Source: Acanthosepion pharaonis (Eukaryota > Mollusca > Cephalopoda > Sepiida > Sepiidae). Taken from it: 64,000 nucleotides of DNA. The number at the start of each line of letters is the position of its first letter. Positions within the stretch are counted from its first letter, which is position 1. Where the stretch lies: the NCBI GenBank assembly GCA_903632075.3, contig CAHIKZ030001813.1, positions 7,836,501 through 7,900,500 of the forward strand, given 5' to 3'. This document shows, one piece after another, positions 36,644 through 49,195 of this stretch. The notes under the pieces are model-generated. The model had not been told where the DNA came from. It did not search any database and saw only the letters and a program-made list of their open reading frames with translations. The position numbers were made by a program, and so were the translations under genes.

Positions 36644-39121
36644 GCCATTTGAAAGGATGGCTTCGGTCCAATTAAGTGGTACAAAATCATTCATTACAGC
36701 TAAAACAAAATGAAATGAACAACGCGAAATGCATCTTATATCAAAGCGATTACGCCAGATCATGTAATAAGGCAAATCTAAATGTAAATTGTAGAGCATA
36801 CAAGAAAGAAAATATACTTTAAAAAGAAAAACTATAACAAAACAGAGCATATTATTAAGAAATTCAAATTTATTTTCTTTCGCCAATTTTAATTAATTTT
36901 GAGCGTCGACGTAATCGATTCCTTTAATATTAAATGTCGAGCAAAAGGTCCCCTTGAGATTTGCATGAATATTATTAAAATAATTACATTTTTGATATTT
37001 CCTCTCCTACACGACGTGTGTCATCATGCCTTCCACAGCTTCCGGTTTTTCGTAGTTGCTGTAAATAACCTTTGACCCTTAAGATATATAAATATTTTCT
37101 CAAATTTTAATTTCTTTTAAAGAGTTCGTCCTGAGTTGTTATAATAATTTATGGACAACTATCTCATCATTTTTCTTTGCTTTTTATTTTTCTTTATTTA
37201 CATAACTTTTTGTCTATAAAAAAAACGTGAATATTTGCGGAGCGTTTTAAACACGTAATGTAATGTTTATATACCTACGTTAAATTCCTAGGGTTCTTAT
37301 TACCGTGGTAAATGGTGGGGGAAAGAGTCTATAAAATTATTTTGTGCCACGCGTCTCAAATAAATTTAGACATCTAAGTCCAGTCCGGAGAATGTGCGAA
37401 GGCGTACAACTGACGATTCATACCAAGTTGCTTCGTGTAAATGAAGCTCGACAGCCCAAGCTGGCAGTCTCTCTAGAGGTAGGAAAACCCTGTTTTTTAA
37501 ACTTGCGCTGCATTGAGGTCATATCAAAACATGAAAAAAGATTGGCTTGTGGACTTCAAAATGAAAGTGATCGTTTTTGCATTACCGTCAAAATTCTTGA
37601 GCATGAATGTCTTGCTATCATCTCAAAAAATTAAAGACATGCTCTTTGCAGCAACGAAAGCAGCAGGATCCGGCGTAGTTAAGCTTTGTCCTTTAGCATG
37701 CACTTTTAGGAATAGATTAGTTTTCTGTGATTTGAAACGATTATAATCACACACACTAACACACAAACACGCACATACACAAGACACATATACATTATTC
37801 TATACAGACTTTAATTATGAATTGTAAAATACTGTTTCATGTGATGAAAGTTTTTCTAGTTAATGCATGTTTTGTTTATTTTTTAGTATAAACATACCTT
37901 TGAGTACGCTGAGTCTAGTTTCATATTGTGCGCTGTATTGTATTTCATCATTTCACCCCAAGCAAGACAAGGGCTTACTGGGTCTGAAAGAATGTTTGTA
38001 ATGTGTATGGAATGACAGCAAAAGTTCTTCTCCTCACCTTTTATATAGAAAGAGCCACAAGATTCATGATGAGATACTTTTCTTCTTTAATAATATAGTT
38101 CAGTTTCCAACTTGACTTAACTCAGTTCAGATCTGTCTTGTCTAAATGGAAGCTCATTGGTTCTACTTGTCGTCTGAAATAGCTTTTCTGCGTAGACGCT
38201 AATTTGTGGTTCGTAGAACATTTTACTTTCTTACCTGTGAATTTACTTATATTATTTGGTTGCTTGCCTAGTACCATTTCATTTTTTTACCCTTTTTTCT
38301 TTCGATTGCAAATATTATTAATTTTGTTCGTTGGGCAGTTGAGCTATTTTGCAGATACACAAAATTCTCGAAATGAACATCAAGCATTCGACCTGTCATC
38401 TTCAGGGGTGCGTAAAAGGAAGGTTAAAAAAATCGAAAGCTTTTTAAGGAGAAAAAATATATCTTGTTTTATTTTAAAATTGAATTGGATAAATCCAAAG
38501 TTGTGATTTATTTTCAGCTACATGATACGAAAATATGAATCATACATGGATTGTTATATGAATTGAATAATGCGGGTTTGAGACTATAAATTGGGGTATG
38601 GTAGTTTCTGTTCGATGTAAATAGCTTCAATAATAAAAAAAAATCGCCTTTAAACAAGACAATGATTAAAAAATTCTCTAAATGATATCAAAATTACTTT
38701 GAAATCATTAGGAAATTTTAAATTTGTCAACATTCACCTGACCACCTTTACATTGAATTAGATATGGGCTCAATTGGACAAAAATGTTCGAAGATAATAC
38801 GCAATATGTAATCGTTAGCTTTTTAAGTGCATGAAGATTGCTTGGGAAGAGTTGCCATCTACATATTTTTTTTTCAAAAACTGTTCAAAATAATGCCAAT
38901 AAGTAGTGATTAGAACAGTTGGTAGTTATAGTGTTTTTGTATGATGATTTTCTATAGTTAAATGATTAGATTTTGGTTAAAATAAAAGCAAATACACTGT
39001 AGTTACTGAAATATTATATTTTACTTTAAGAGAATACAAGCATATCTAAAATTATGAAGCTTTTGCAAGAAATTCAAAGTCACTCAAACTCTCTGCTTGT
39101 AGTGTATATTTATACATGAAT
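36641..39121. other. Stretch without a recognised gene
   Basis: Two overlapping open frames at 37344-37634 (96 codons) and 37513-37746 (77 codons) are the longest non-repeat frames here. Neither contains a domain I recognise, and they could be chance or an old exon. A degenerate CA-rich run lies at 37747-37790. Confidence 0.45.
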
Positions 39122-39174
39122 AACACACACACACACACACACATACACACACACACACATATATATATATATAT
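39122..39174. repeat. CA then TA microsatellite joined to foldback copy 5
   Basis: CA with one TA interruption, then TA. Confidence 0.98.
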
Positions 39175-39374
39175 GAAGAAATATACTCTTAAGGTGTGCT
39201 ACATTTATTGGATAAAGTGGTCAATATCAGAGATAGACTGTGTGTAAATATAAAAGTGAATATTGAAGTGAACACTTAGAGGCGACAGTCTGTTTCATGC
39301 TAGACGCATCGTACCCTGACGATTTCGTCTAGCATGAAACACCCTGTCGCCTCTAAGTGTTGAATTCAATGATC

Positions 39375-39378
<4 letters not shown>
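39175..39378. repeat. Foldback repeat linked to TA tracts (complete copy 5)
   Basis: The left part has GTGTGCTACATTTATTGGAT and GGTCAATATCAGAGATAGAC. Then a hairpin has 51-bp arms: GTGAATATTGAAGTGAACAC through CATGCTAGACG (39256-39306) against CGTCTAGCATGAAACACCC through GATCAC (39326-39376), with a short loop. A CA/TA tract adjoins on the left and a TA tract on the right. No open frame is present; it looks like a non-autonomous element. Confidence 0.8.

Positions 39379-39421
<43 letters not shown>
39379..39421. repeat. TA microsatellite between foldback copy 5 and solo LTR 2
   Basis: The tract is exactly bounded by the two elements. Confidence 0.97.
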
Positions 39422-39799
<378 letters not shown>

Positions 39800-39867
39800 G
39801 AGGTTCCAACGAGAGAAAAGTATGTATGTTGTAGAGGTTCCAACGAGAGAAACGTATGTATATTAAA
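39800..39867 (+). repeat. 34-bp direct duplication
   Basis: GAGGTTCCAACGAGAGAAAA-GTATGTATGTTGTA at 39800 is followed at once by GAGGTTCCAACGAGAGAAAC-GTATGTATATTAAA at 39834. Confidence 0.85.
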
Positions 39868-40568
39868 AAGAAGAGAAGAGAGATAAATCAACCAACAAAA
39901 CGATCTAATAGTTTTCTGTTCTCATCATAACAACAAAACAACATTCGGTAAAATCATCAGATTCTACTTAATCGCACTCAGAAGTTATAGCCTTCAATAG
40001 TAGATCTAGCACGTGACAAAGTTAACTTGGCCGTTAGTTTCGCAAATGAACTCCAATTTGTGGTTGACTGACGCAGGAAATGGATTGTGAACTTTAATGC
40101 ATCCACAACGAAACTGTTGTCATTTTCTCACCATAGAGATACTTTTCTGTCTCCTACCAGGATGGCTGATGCCCACCCTCCCTAGAGCGCCCCACTGCGC
40201 CTTACTGGTCTCACGTTTTACTCGAACCTGAGGTGGAACAACTACCCTTTCAAGCTTCTTCATTATCCTAAACAAAAGGCTCATAAAATCTTCTAAAATA
40301 GAAAAAAGGTTGCAACTGAAAAACCCAATGAATAAAAAAAATATTGTCCTACTAAATGACTCTATCACAATTACAATTGAAAAGAACTTATCCAAACTCA
40401 GCATGAAATTTGTTACTACGATATCTTAAACGATAAAAGACTCGAATGCATTAAAATTTCAAATATAGAGCATACTCCATTGGTGCGCATATGTAGTCAC
40501 ACCAACGTAACAAATTTAGAGCGATGCGGTTCTGAAGGACGAAAATAGTCATGTGAGAACATTTTCCC

Positions 40569-40570
<2 letters not shown>
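39868..40570. other. Stretch without a recognised gene
   Basis: A minus-strand frame (40120-40404, 94 codons) has no recognised domain. No repeat was seen. Confidence 0.5.
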
Positions 40571-40642
<72 letters not shown>

Positions 40643-40668
40643 GTTTATGTATCTGTGCACAAATTATT

Positions 40669-40709
<41 letters not shown>
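40571..40709. repeat. TA/TG/TA compound microsatellite
   Basis: TA to 40625, TG to 40643, a short unique spacer, then TA. Confidence 0.97.
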
Positions 40710-40713
<4 letters not shown>

Positions 40714-40936
40714 CATCGAAACCCGATAGAATTGGCGTTAGTCGGGGATTATACCACTGAGCCTTTGGCGTATAGCAGGAATGAAGGTGAATTTAAGCGT
40801 ATTTATTTTTAGATAAACACACAGAGACTGAGAGAACTCGATTCGATTTACCGAAGAGTCATGCATTATTAACCGTAATAGGCAATGTTTACAAAACCAC
40901 ACTTCCTCACCAGAGAGCTCAACCGAAGTACATGCA

Positions 40937-40938
<2 letters not shown>

Positions 40939-40989
<51 letters not shown>
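40939..40989. repeat. TA microsatellite
   Basis: Uninterrupted TA tract. Confidence 0.98.
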
Positions 40990-40991
<2 letters not shown>

Positions 40992-41213
40992 CAGCACTGT
41001 TGTAAACAAGGAAAAGAATTTGTAAAGCATTAATTACTATTGACGAGAACAATATATGATTCTGCTGTATGTTGATTTTACTCCTAATTAAGTGCTTATT
41101 CTCTGTTAAAATAATTTATACTGATATTTTATAATTTACTTTAAAACAAATACATAGAAACTATCTCATTTTAATATATTTTTTAAAGGAATGAAGAGTC
41201 GCTCAAAAATTTC

Positions 41214-41217
<4 letters not shown>

Positions 41218-41278
<61 letters not shown>
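41218..41278. repeat. TA microsatellite
   Basis: Uninterrupted TA tract, next to the LINE relic at 41310. Confidence 0.98.
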
Positions 41279-41281
<3 letters not shown>

Positions 41282-41309
41282 ATGATTTTATGATCATGTC
41301 AATCATCTT

Positions 41310-42330
41310 TTGAAGGAACCTATATTTTTTGATACTTACATATTTCCTTATAAAAATTCCATCTATTTTAGAACTCCGGAAAGAAAAGCTCATAGTTACT
41401 CTGTAGAATACTCTCATCTTGGATATTATCGCTGCAGTCTTTCTATTGTCTGTAACATAACTCTTGAGAATGTGGTGCTCATATCACTGCAAAAGTTCTC
41501 AAACCATGGAGGTCTTATAAATGTTTGCATCATACTCTCCTTCATACTCTGCTATCCATCTACAAATATCTCCTCTTGTTGTCCACCTACTGTTTTCCAC
41601 GATGATCTCTTGTATTCAATATTTCCTTCGCAAAATTTCTTATTTCCTACAATATAAACATTCGTCTTTCCTATTCTAAATATTACATTTTTTTTGTTAT
41701 TTTTCTCATCCTGTTTACGCACATGTTCAGTCTATGACATTGTAGTTGTCATTTGTTGAAGCATATCGATGTTGTAAGTCTATATTTCAACTGTAAACAT
41801 ATTGCCCAGCCTTCATTGCCGTATGATATTTCATAGCAACTTAGTACTCATTTCAATGTTTCTAATCATTTTTTTTTATCTTGCTTAGCTTTTGGAAGTC
41901 TTCTTTTTGTACTACCGAGGTACCTTCTGATTTTGCTTTCAAAGTTTCCGTCCACTGATAAAACAATTCGTAGATACTTAAATTTTCGTACTTACTTAAT
42001 TTCGACATGTCCAATTCATAGCTCGCATCTTGGCCGTTTCCTCTTTCAGTCAACCTAAATTAGAAGCCGAAAATAGTATATTTCCTCCTTCCTTCTTTCC
42101 TTTAAGTCGTGCTGATTTAATATTGGATTGAAGGCCCGAATGTCTAGCTCAGACATGAGACCTATATAATGCAAATAATATATTCATCTCTAAAAATTAC
42201 TGTAGATCATTTTTTCCATCTTGAACTTCTTAGTCAGACTTACACGTTTCTCATTGTCTTCATTTGATTTAATATTTTCTGCATATTTTCTGTCTGTTTC
42301 CATTCGCAGCACAAGTTTAATACATATTTT
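41310..42330 (-). pseudogene. LINE ORF2 relic, more diverged (probably family L-A)
   Basis: Minus-strand frames give RMETDRKYAENIKSNEDNEK (near 42290), ELDMSKLSKYENLSIYELF at 42010-41960 (position of the usual KYxYLGS block), a CYEISYGNEGWAICLQ segment near 41810 (the usual CYVxSVLxYGxEAW block), and near 41560-41480 DICRWIAEYEG and HHILKSYVTDNRK, like the LINE C terminus. The blocks come in the right order but similarity is low. A very old copy is the best reading. Confidence 0.5.
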
Positions 42331-42735
42331 AGTCCGCCATTCTAATTTTATATAAAAGTTTAATTTTGATAAATAATTTATCTTATATACATTTATTTAT
42401 GACATAGTGAACAAAACACGAGTTGCATAATAAGATTTCACATTATCAAATATATACATAATATATACTGGTTTGAAAGCAAATTTCGTAGCGACCTTTA
42501 CAGAAATCAAAAATAAAACATTTCGGGTTTTACTTATCTTCATATTTTGTTTCAGTAATGTTCACTGCTGCCTGAAAACCTGACATCTTTTTTGGTACTG
42601 GAACAGTAAGAGTGGTTTTAACTGTTTTTTTCTCCATTAAAAGGATTTTGTAGAGATATAAATAAGTGGTACTCCTAAGTTGCATAATTTTGTCAATATT
42701 TCGGGTGATGTCGGACATTCCAGAAGAAAAAAAAT

Positions 42736-43170
42736 GCACCAATGTGTTCCGAGCATGCAAAGAAACTTGAGGGCCAGTGTTTTTTTCTGAAGAAACAAAA
42801 CATTCCGATTGACAAATTCTGCACGTTTTTCATATATTCAATGGTCCACTTTGAAAGGATAATTGTCTGAATTTGCGGAATAAACGCCTAGGAAACATTT
42901 TCATTCAATTCACCCCACCACAGATAAATCGCCTTATTGCACCATATTCAAAATTTGCACCAATGCCTTCCGGGTCTGTAAAGAAACGTGAGTGCTAGTG
43001 TTTTTTTTTTTTCTGATGAAAGAAAACATTCCGATTGGCCAATTCATGTATTACTATCATTCACTGGTCCACTCTGAAAGGACACTTTTCTGAATATGCG
43101 GAATAAACGTCTAGTAAACATGTTCATTCAATTCACACACACACCCTGATAAATCGCCTTATTCAGATTC
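42736..43170 (+). repeat. 221-bp tandem duplication
   Basis: GCACCAATGTGTTCCGAGCA at 42736 and GCACCAATGCCTTCCGGGTC at 42957 start two matching units that share AACATTCCGATTG, TGGTCCACTYTGAAAGGA, GCGGAATAAACG and AAATCGCCTTATT. The two differ at roughly one site in eight. Confidence 0.85.
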
Positions 43171-43189
43171 ACATCATCACTTTTTTTTC

Positions 43190-43420
43190 GGATGCCGATC
43201 ATCAAATTCTTCGAATACACAACATCACCTTCGGATGCACATTGAATATTAGCGTGGTTAGCTGTAGATCATAATGATATTTATATGATATTTTGACACT
43301 TCACTTTGTTGTAAACAATCCACTTTTCATCGCTTATAATCGTTCTTTTCACAAATGGCTCGTTTGTGTTTTTGCAGGGAATCACAAATGGAAGTTGACC
43401 AAGAATCATTTAACGTATAG
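43190..43420 (-). pseudogene. Mariner transposase relic, central part
   Basis: On the minus strand, 43310-43385 reads NEPFVKRTIISDEKWIVYNK, the block around the first catalytic Asp of mariner transposases. It is followed after frame changes by HPKVMLCI-like sequence, and preceded by a SICDSL-like segment. No intact N or C terminus or terminal repeats are visible nearby. The wording differs from the 57-kb copy, so this is a different and older mariner lineage. Confidence 0.65.
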
Positions 43421-44019
43421 AAGTGTTTTCAAATTCCTTATATGATATATGTATAAAATCTCTCGTGTCATAGGATTATTTTTCATCATTTATCGATTTT
43501 GGTATAATCAATGTCTTCAGATCTGTCGACAGGTACTTGGCTTTCTACATGAACATCTGCACCTAACGAATCACTTGGAAACAGTAGACACAGCGGTGGC
43601 ACGAAATTTATGAACGGAACCCATCTTTCTTGCTGTTCGTACAGCCTTCTTCATTTTCAGACATAAAAGAGCGTTAAATAACAAAAAGCATTGCTTTATT
43701 TTATTTAATTAAATTTAATATTAAGAATGCAAAACAACTAGTAAAACGCGTCAAAATCTCATGTTTAGGAATATATAATCCAGCTGTGAAACTAATTCAC
43801 GGCGTCCTGGGTATGAGAATAAACTGAATCCAGTAGCCATGCCTCTGATCAACTGCTGTTGTTCCCAGCTCCATCCTGACCCGGGGCGGTTGCACCGGTT
43901 AGGACCCTAGCTAACCATCAAACTGGGGTCAAAAATTATGAAAGTGTAAAAATAGGTTTTTATTGTAAAAAGATGATTGAAAAAAATATTATCAATAATG
44001 CATTTAAGAGGTAGATAGA
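43421..44019. other. Stretch between the mariner relic and outlying satellite monomers
   Basis: 43790-43935 is more GC-rich than its surroundings and holds GGTTAGGACCCTAGCTAACC, a small hairpin. It might be diverged satellite or another repeat; not assigned. Confidence 0.4.
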
Positions 44020-44350
44020 CTCGAACCCGTTTCTGAGGGGTTTACGGGGATTCTTTAGCCGAGCCTAGGGGCTCAGATGCCACACATTAAATTCGGCCTT
44101 ATGCCACATCTGACCACGTGGTGAGGTTAGCAGATACACTAGCTCCGATACTCAGCTCTTAGCTGTTCTCAAACTCACTGCTGGGCGCGTCTATGCCGAA
44201 GGACAGAGTCTCGTTCGGGGAGGTAGACAGATCCGAACGCGTTTATGCGGGGTTTACGAGGAATTTTTGACCGAGCCTACCGGCTCGGATTGTCCCACAT
44301 CATATGCGGCCTTGTGACATATCCTACCTAGTGCGGAGATTGGTAAATAT
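44020..44350 (+). repeat. Two outlying diverged satellite monomers
   Basis: Two copies of the H5-H6-tail block lie about 200 bp apart. The first has GAACCCGTTTCTGAGGGG, then GCCGAGCCTAGGGGCTC, CACATTAAATTCGGCC and TTATGCCACAT. The second has GTCTCGTTCGGGGAGGTAG, CGCGTTTATGCGG, ACCGAGCCTACCGGCTCGG and CGGCCTTGTGACATAT. Block order and spacing match the main array about 15 kb to the left. The H6 stem is perfect in the second copy despite a different loop. Confidence 0.85.
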
Positions 44351-44561
44351 TTCTAGGTAGGGATCTCTTGACTACGACTCAGATTTCCGCAAGAACTACC
44401 GTCCTTCCAATAGAAGCACACACTACTGGATTGACTTGCGACGAACTTAACTGTTACCTTTATTCTTATTGTATTGGTTTTTACAATAAATCTTTATTTA
44501 TTCTTTCCACCGTGTTTGTCAGGTATGTATTCCTATTATCACGGTATATAACAAATTACTA

Positions 44562-44663
44562 TTAGGTTGGTGCAAAAATAATGACGTAATAATGTCGTTT
44601 TGTGACGTATTTTTTAACCTCAAAAAACGAAATTATTACGTCATTATTTTTGTACCAACCTAA
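44562..44663. mobile_element. Mariner-type MITE, 102 bp
   Basis: The ends are TTAGGTTGGTGCAAAAATAA and, reverse-complemented from the right, TTAGGTTGGTACAAAAATAA, flanked by TA on both sides (44560-44561, 44664-44665). The inverted repeats continue inward over TGACGTAATAAT. The element is almost wholly palindromic and has no coding capacity. The TTAGGTTGGTGCAAAA end is the known terminus of mariner elements and of their short non-autonomous derivatives such as MADE1. It was probably mobilised in trans by a mariner transposase. Confidence 0.95.
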
Positions 44664-44939
44664 TACCAACAATACAATTTGACTCTCGGTCAAACCCCTC
44701 TTTACAAAAATATGACAATGAAACCTGATCTGCAAAAGGATTTCGTACAATAAATACATATTCTATTTATAGCAACCTATCCGAAGAATCTTGTCAGCAT
44801 TAAATAATCCATTGATATGTTGATATACCCTAAAACAAAATAAACCAAACCTAACTAAATCACGAGTACGTCTGAAACACTAATGAAGGAAGGGTCAATT
44901 GCTACTATTACCAGGGCTTTTATTAGATGTATCATTATT

Positions 44940-45235
44940 ACTAATGTATTCGTTGTACTATTCAAAAGCTAATAATTGGTAAGACTAATTACTGTACTAT
45001 TTAAAAACTAATAAATTGTAAGTCTAATTATTGTATTAATTAAAGAAAAATAATTTGGAGGACAATTATTGAACTATTTCCAAGACAAATAATCGATTCC
45101 GCCAATTATTGTGCTATTTAAAACTAATAATTTTTAAGACCAATTATTTTACTATTTAAAAACTAATAATTGAATACAGCATTTATTTTACTATTTAAAA
45201 ATTGATAATTTGTAAGGGCAATTAGTGCATCTATC
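44940..45235 (+). repeat. 39-bp minisatellite, about 8 diverged units
   Basis: Units follow the pattern NCAATTATTGTACTATTT then AAAAACTAATAATTTGTAAG. About eight consecutive units of 37-45 bp can be read, each with several changes. Confidence 0.8.
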
Positions 45236-45785
45236 ATTGAAAAATTGTAGGAACTTTTGTTCCATGTCTATAACATAATCTGGAATCTTTATGCTTTAAT
45301 AGAAATTATATTCTAGAAACACTAGGCAGGATGCATAATATAAATCTGTTACAGCGTACTCAATATTTATTTCAGTTTCTTCGTTAATTCAGTTTTGAGG
45401 ACTTGAATTATAGACAATACATTTCTGTTTCCCTGACTATCATTCAGTCGTTCATTATACGACTTGCGTTTCTCGTCTCGAGAGCAGCCCCGGGCTGATC
45501 GTTTTACAATTATTTTTTTCAGATATTGCATAACTAATGAAGGAAGATCGATATTCACAATGATTTTTTAATTCATATTCATGAACTTTGTCTCGTGTGA
45601 GACACAGTCACTCACATTGTTAATCACATTAATAGTGAAATGCATTTCGATACTTGAAGGAAATTTATCTGGCTTTTGTGCTAACTGTATTGGAAACATA
45701 GGTAGATATGATATGCATATTTATATGACAGGCGAATCGAACAATAACGATAGAATGGTAAAAAAGATCGGCTAAGTATTATTTT

Positions 45786-45860
45786 ATGTGACATGTCCCT
45801 TCCGGACGTAGGTGATCCTGGATTTCCAAATGTTTAAATAATTTTGTCCATTAAATATCA
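45786..45860 (-). repeat. LINE 3'-end fragment (family L-A)
   Basis: GTGACATGTCCCTTCCGGAC-GTAGGTGAT-CCTGGATTTCC parallels GTAACGTGTCCCTTGAGAAC-GTGGGTGAT-AATGGCTTTCC at the 3' end of the copy at 47620. Only the last few dozen codons of ORF2 remain. Confidence 0.5.
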
Positions 45861-45954
45861 CGTCAATTACAATTATTGAAAGAAGATGATTAAGTAGGTT
45901 AATTGTTGTTTCTTTCTATCCTTATGCCTTATAAATGTCCTGAGATAATGACAT

Positions 45955-46324
45955 TCTAAAAGCCTTTTTTCCACATTATGCGATCGGAAATTTAAACTTA
46001 ATACACTCAGCTGCATCTCTGTCATTGCGCAGATTGCTCTTTGAGGCGACTCCGTCGCCACTAAGGAATATTATACTGAGAGGTGCCCAGTCCTGGGGAA
46101 GAGCTTCCTGAAGCCGTATCCTCTGATTGCACCAGGGAGAGGGCTCAATGCTCGCAGCAAGGCCAGCGAAAACGACGGTTGCGTGGGCTGCGGGCATTTT
46201 TCTTCCGAGCCCGGTTCTACGCGCTCGGGCTCTCCACATTAAACCGACCTTGTGGGGGTTTGAGTAATTACAAATTCTCCAGGCATTTTTTTCCATATTA
46301 TGCGTCCAGAAATTTAAAATTAAT
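45955..46324. repeat. Direct repeats flanking the 46.2-kb satellite-related copy
   Basis: AAAGCCTTTTTTCCACATTATGCG-(A)TC-GGAAATTTAAACTTAATAC near 45958-46003 matches AGGCATTTTTTTCCATATTATGCG-TCC-AGAAATTTAAAATTAATAC near 46277-46324. The two copies are about 320 bp apart and each about 47 bp long, with roughly six differences. They bracket the GC-rich satellite-related segment. Confidence 0.75.
46030..46262 (+). repeat. Single outlying satellite-related monomer
   Basis: The right half contains CCGAGCCCGG...GCGCTCGGG (an H6-like stem), then TCTCCACATTAAACCGACCTTGTG, matching the conserved tail of the array's diverged monomers. The left half has only weak likeness, although it is also rich in G and C. 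The copy lies between two direct repeats (45955-46003 and 46273-46324), so it may be part of a longer repeated unit or an insertion with duplicated flanks. Confidence 0.7.
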
Positions 46325-46419
46325 ACCATTTTTAATTCAAGTGTCCTAAACACATAGACCGAGGGTTTCCCTAAAGTTTGAGGTATAAAAATATTTGCAG
46401 AAATTGTTGCATTTTTTCG

Positions 46420-47619
<1,200 letters not shown>

Positions 47620-48485
47620 ACTAAAAAAAAACCTTCTTCTTTGTAACGTGTCCCTTGAGAACGTGGGTGATAATGGCTTTCCACAATTTCCTGTCTTTGA
47701 ATCTTTTAATAAATTTTGTATTGTTATTTTCTATTGTTCTGCCATCCATTTACTACAGGTCGTTAGGTATGTTATGCGCTAATTTCCTCTGGCACTATTG
47801 ACTTCGATATATCCTGTGAGTGTCAAATTTTCCAAACACTTTTTCTTCATTATTTGCCCTAGATAATTAAACATTCTGATGTTAAGTATGGGTGCATTTT
47901 GTTTCTATTTTCTCTAAAACTTCGACATTTCCCAGATGTTAGCTCTTTGGTATTTTCGGCATACTTCTGTAGAACCACATTTCTTCCCGTCTTTTCTTCA
48001 ACTGTGAGGAAATTGTTCAGCATTCAATACTATATAGTAGTACTGATATTACATAAAATTTCAATGTTCTTTTCTTTGTTTCTAATGAAATTTTCTTGTT
48101 TTGTAATATATCGTCTAGCTTTTGTAAGAGACGTTTATCTGTCTCAATGTGCCTTCGGATCAAGATACAGCACTTTCCGGCTTCATGTTATGTATCTTCC
48201 CAGATATTTAAATTGTTGTACTTGCTTGATTTTGGTATTTCCAATTTGTAATTCGCATGTTTGAATGTTCATTTTGCTGACAAACATGGATTCTTTATTT
48301 AAGTGATTTTTAGTCCTTTCTTCACCCTTTCCATCTCTGTATTCAATACGAGTTTTTGGAGTTGTCTTTCTGCGTCTACTGTCAGCACTGTGTTAGCTGC
48401 ATATCTTATGCTGTTAAAATTGTAGCCTTCAATAATGAATCCTAGTAGGACTTCTAATTCTCTCACATAGGTTGAATAAGTCCGG
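47620..48485 (-). pseudogene. LINE ORF2 C-terminal relic (family L-A)
   Basis: Reading the minus strand from about 48480 down gives RELEVLLGFIIEGYNFNSIR, then YAANTVLTVDAERQLQKLV (the RT catalytic block with YADD changed to YAAN), IPKSSKYNNLNIWEDT, LETKKRTLKFYVISVLLYS, CLENLTLTGYIEVNSARGN, and finally KDRKLWKAIITHVLKGH near the 3' end at 47640. This is the same family and domain order as at 58438-59525. Several stops and frameshifts are present. The 3' end is followed by an A-rich (plus-strand T-rich) tail region. Confidence 0.85.
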
Positions 48486-48807
48486 TAAGAATGTTGGCTT
48501 TGAAACCATTCTATTTTTTAAAAATATTTACTGAATTTATCTTCTATCTGTATGCAGTCGGTTTACGCTCAGTACAGGTTCACTGTTATTTTAATATCCT
48601 TCCCAAATATGCCAACTTTACTTGAAGTCGAAAATTAACAAAAAATATAAGAAATAAAACTCGAAACTCGAGTTGAAACAAACGTCAATACTATTTCTCT
48701 GATTGTTCTGTAATAAGGATATATGAATATTATTACTTGATCAAAACACTTGGTTTTTCGACGCCTAATAAGATATCAACAGATACCAAATTTGTAATCG
48801 ACAATGA

Positions 48808-49165
48808 AGTACGGTGGAGTAATAGATATCGGCTCGGATTAAAGAAATCAGTAGAGCCGAGTTCTAATTCCAGTCGAAACCATTACATTCACCTATGTAC
48901 AAATACCCTTGGTAAGGTATGAATCCTCTTCTTCTCACCTAGTTATGGATAAATAGCAGGGCAGTCCGAGTTCTACTTTTCTTTTTAAATATATGGGAAC
49001 TGTTCTGGGGTAGACCAGATGCCATCCAAGGCAACGTGTCTACCTCAGAAAGAAATGGCAGCCTACTGCTGGAAAATAATCTGCCTCCTCAGTCATGTAA
49101 CGAAAGATACATGACTGCCTCAGCGTGTATTACGCATGGCACATTAATGACTGATAATAGATAAA
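48808..49165 (+). mobile_element. tRNA-derived SINE (copy A)
   Basis: The head resembles a tRNA gene with Pol III boxes: an A-box-like GTGGAGTAATAGATATCGGC, then GAGCCGAGTTCTAATTCC as a B box. A body follows with CCATTACATTCACCTATGTA, AAGGTATGAATCCTCTTCTT and GGATAAATAGCAGGGCAG. The tail has AGAAAGAAATGGCAGCCTAC, AATCTGCCTCCTCAGTCATG and ATTACGCATGGCAC. The same parts in the same order occur on the minus strand at 58850-59150, and the head and body at 36285-36556. Octopus tRNA-derived SINE families are known in the literature; I cannot assign this one. Confidence 0.8.
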
Positions 49166-49195
49166 CTACTACTCTACTAATACCTGTGTAACATT

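Noticed and set aside
37344..37746. Host gene with two overlapping frames.
   Set aside because: No domain, no splice-site pattern that joins them convincingly and no repeats of the frames. Left as unrecognised.
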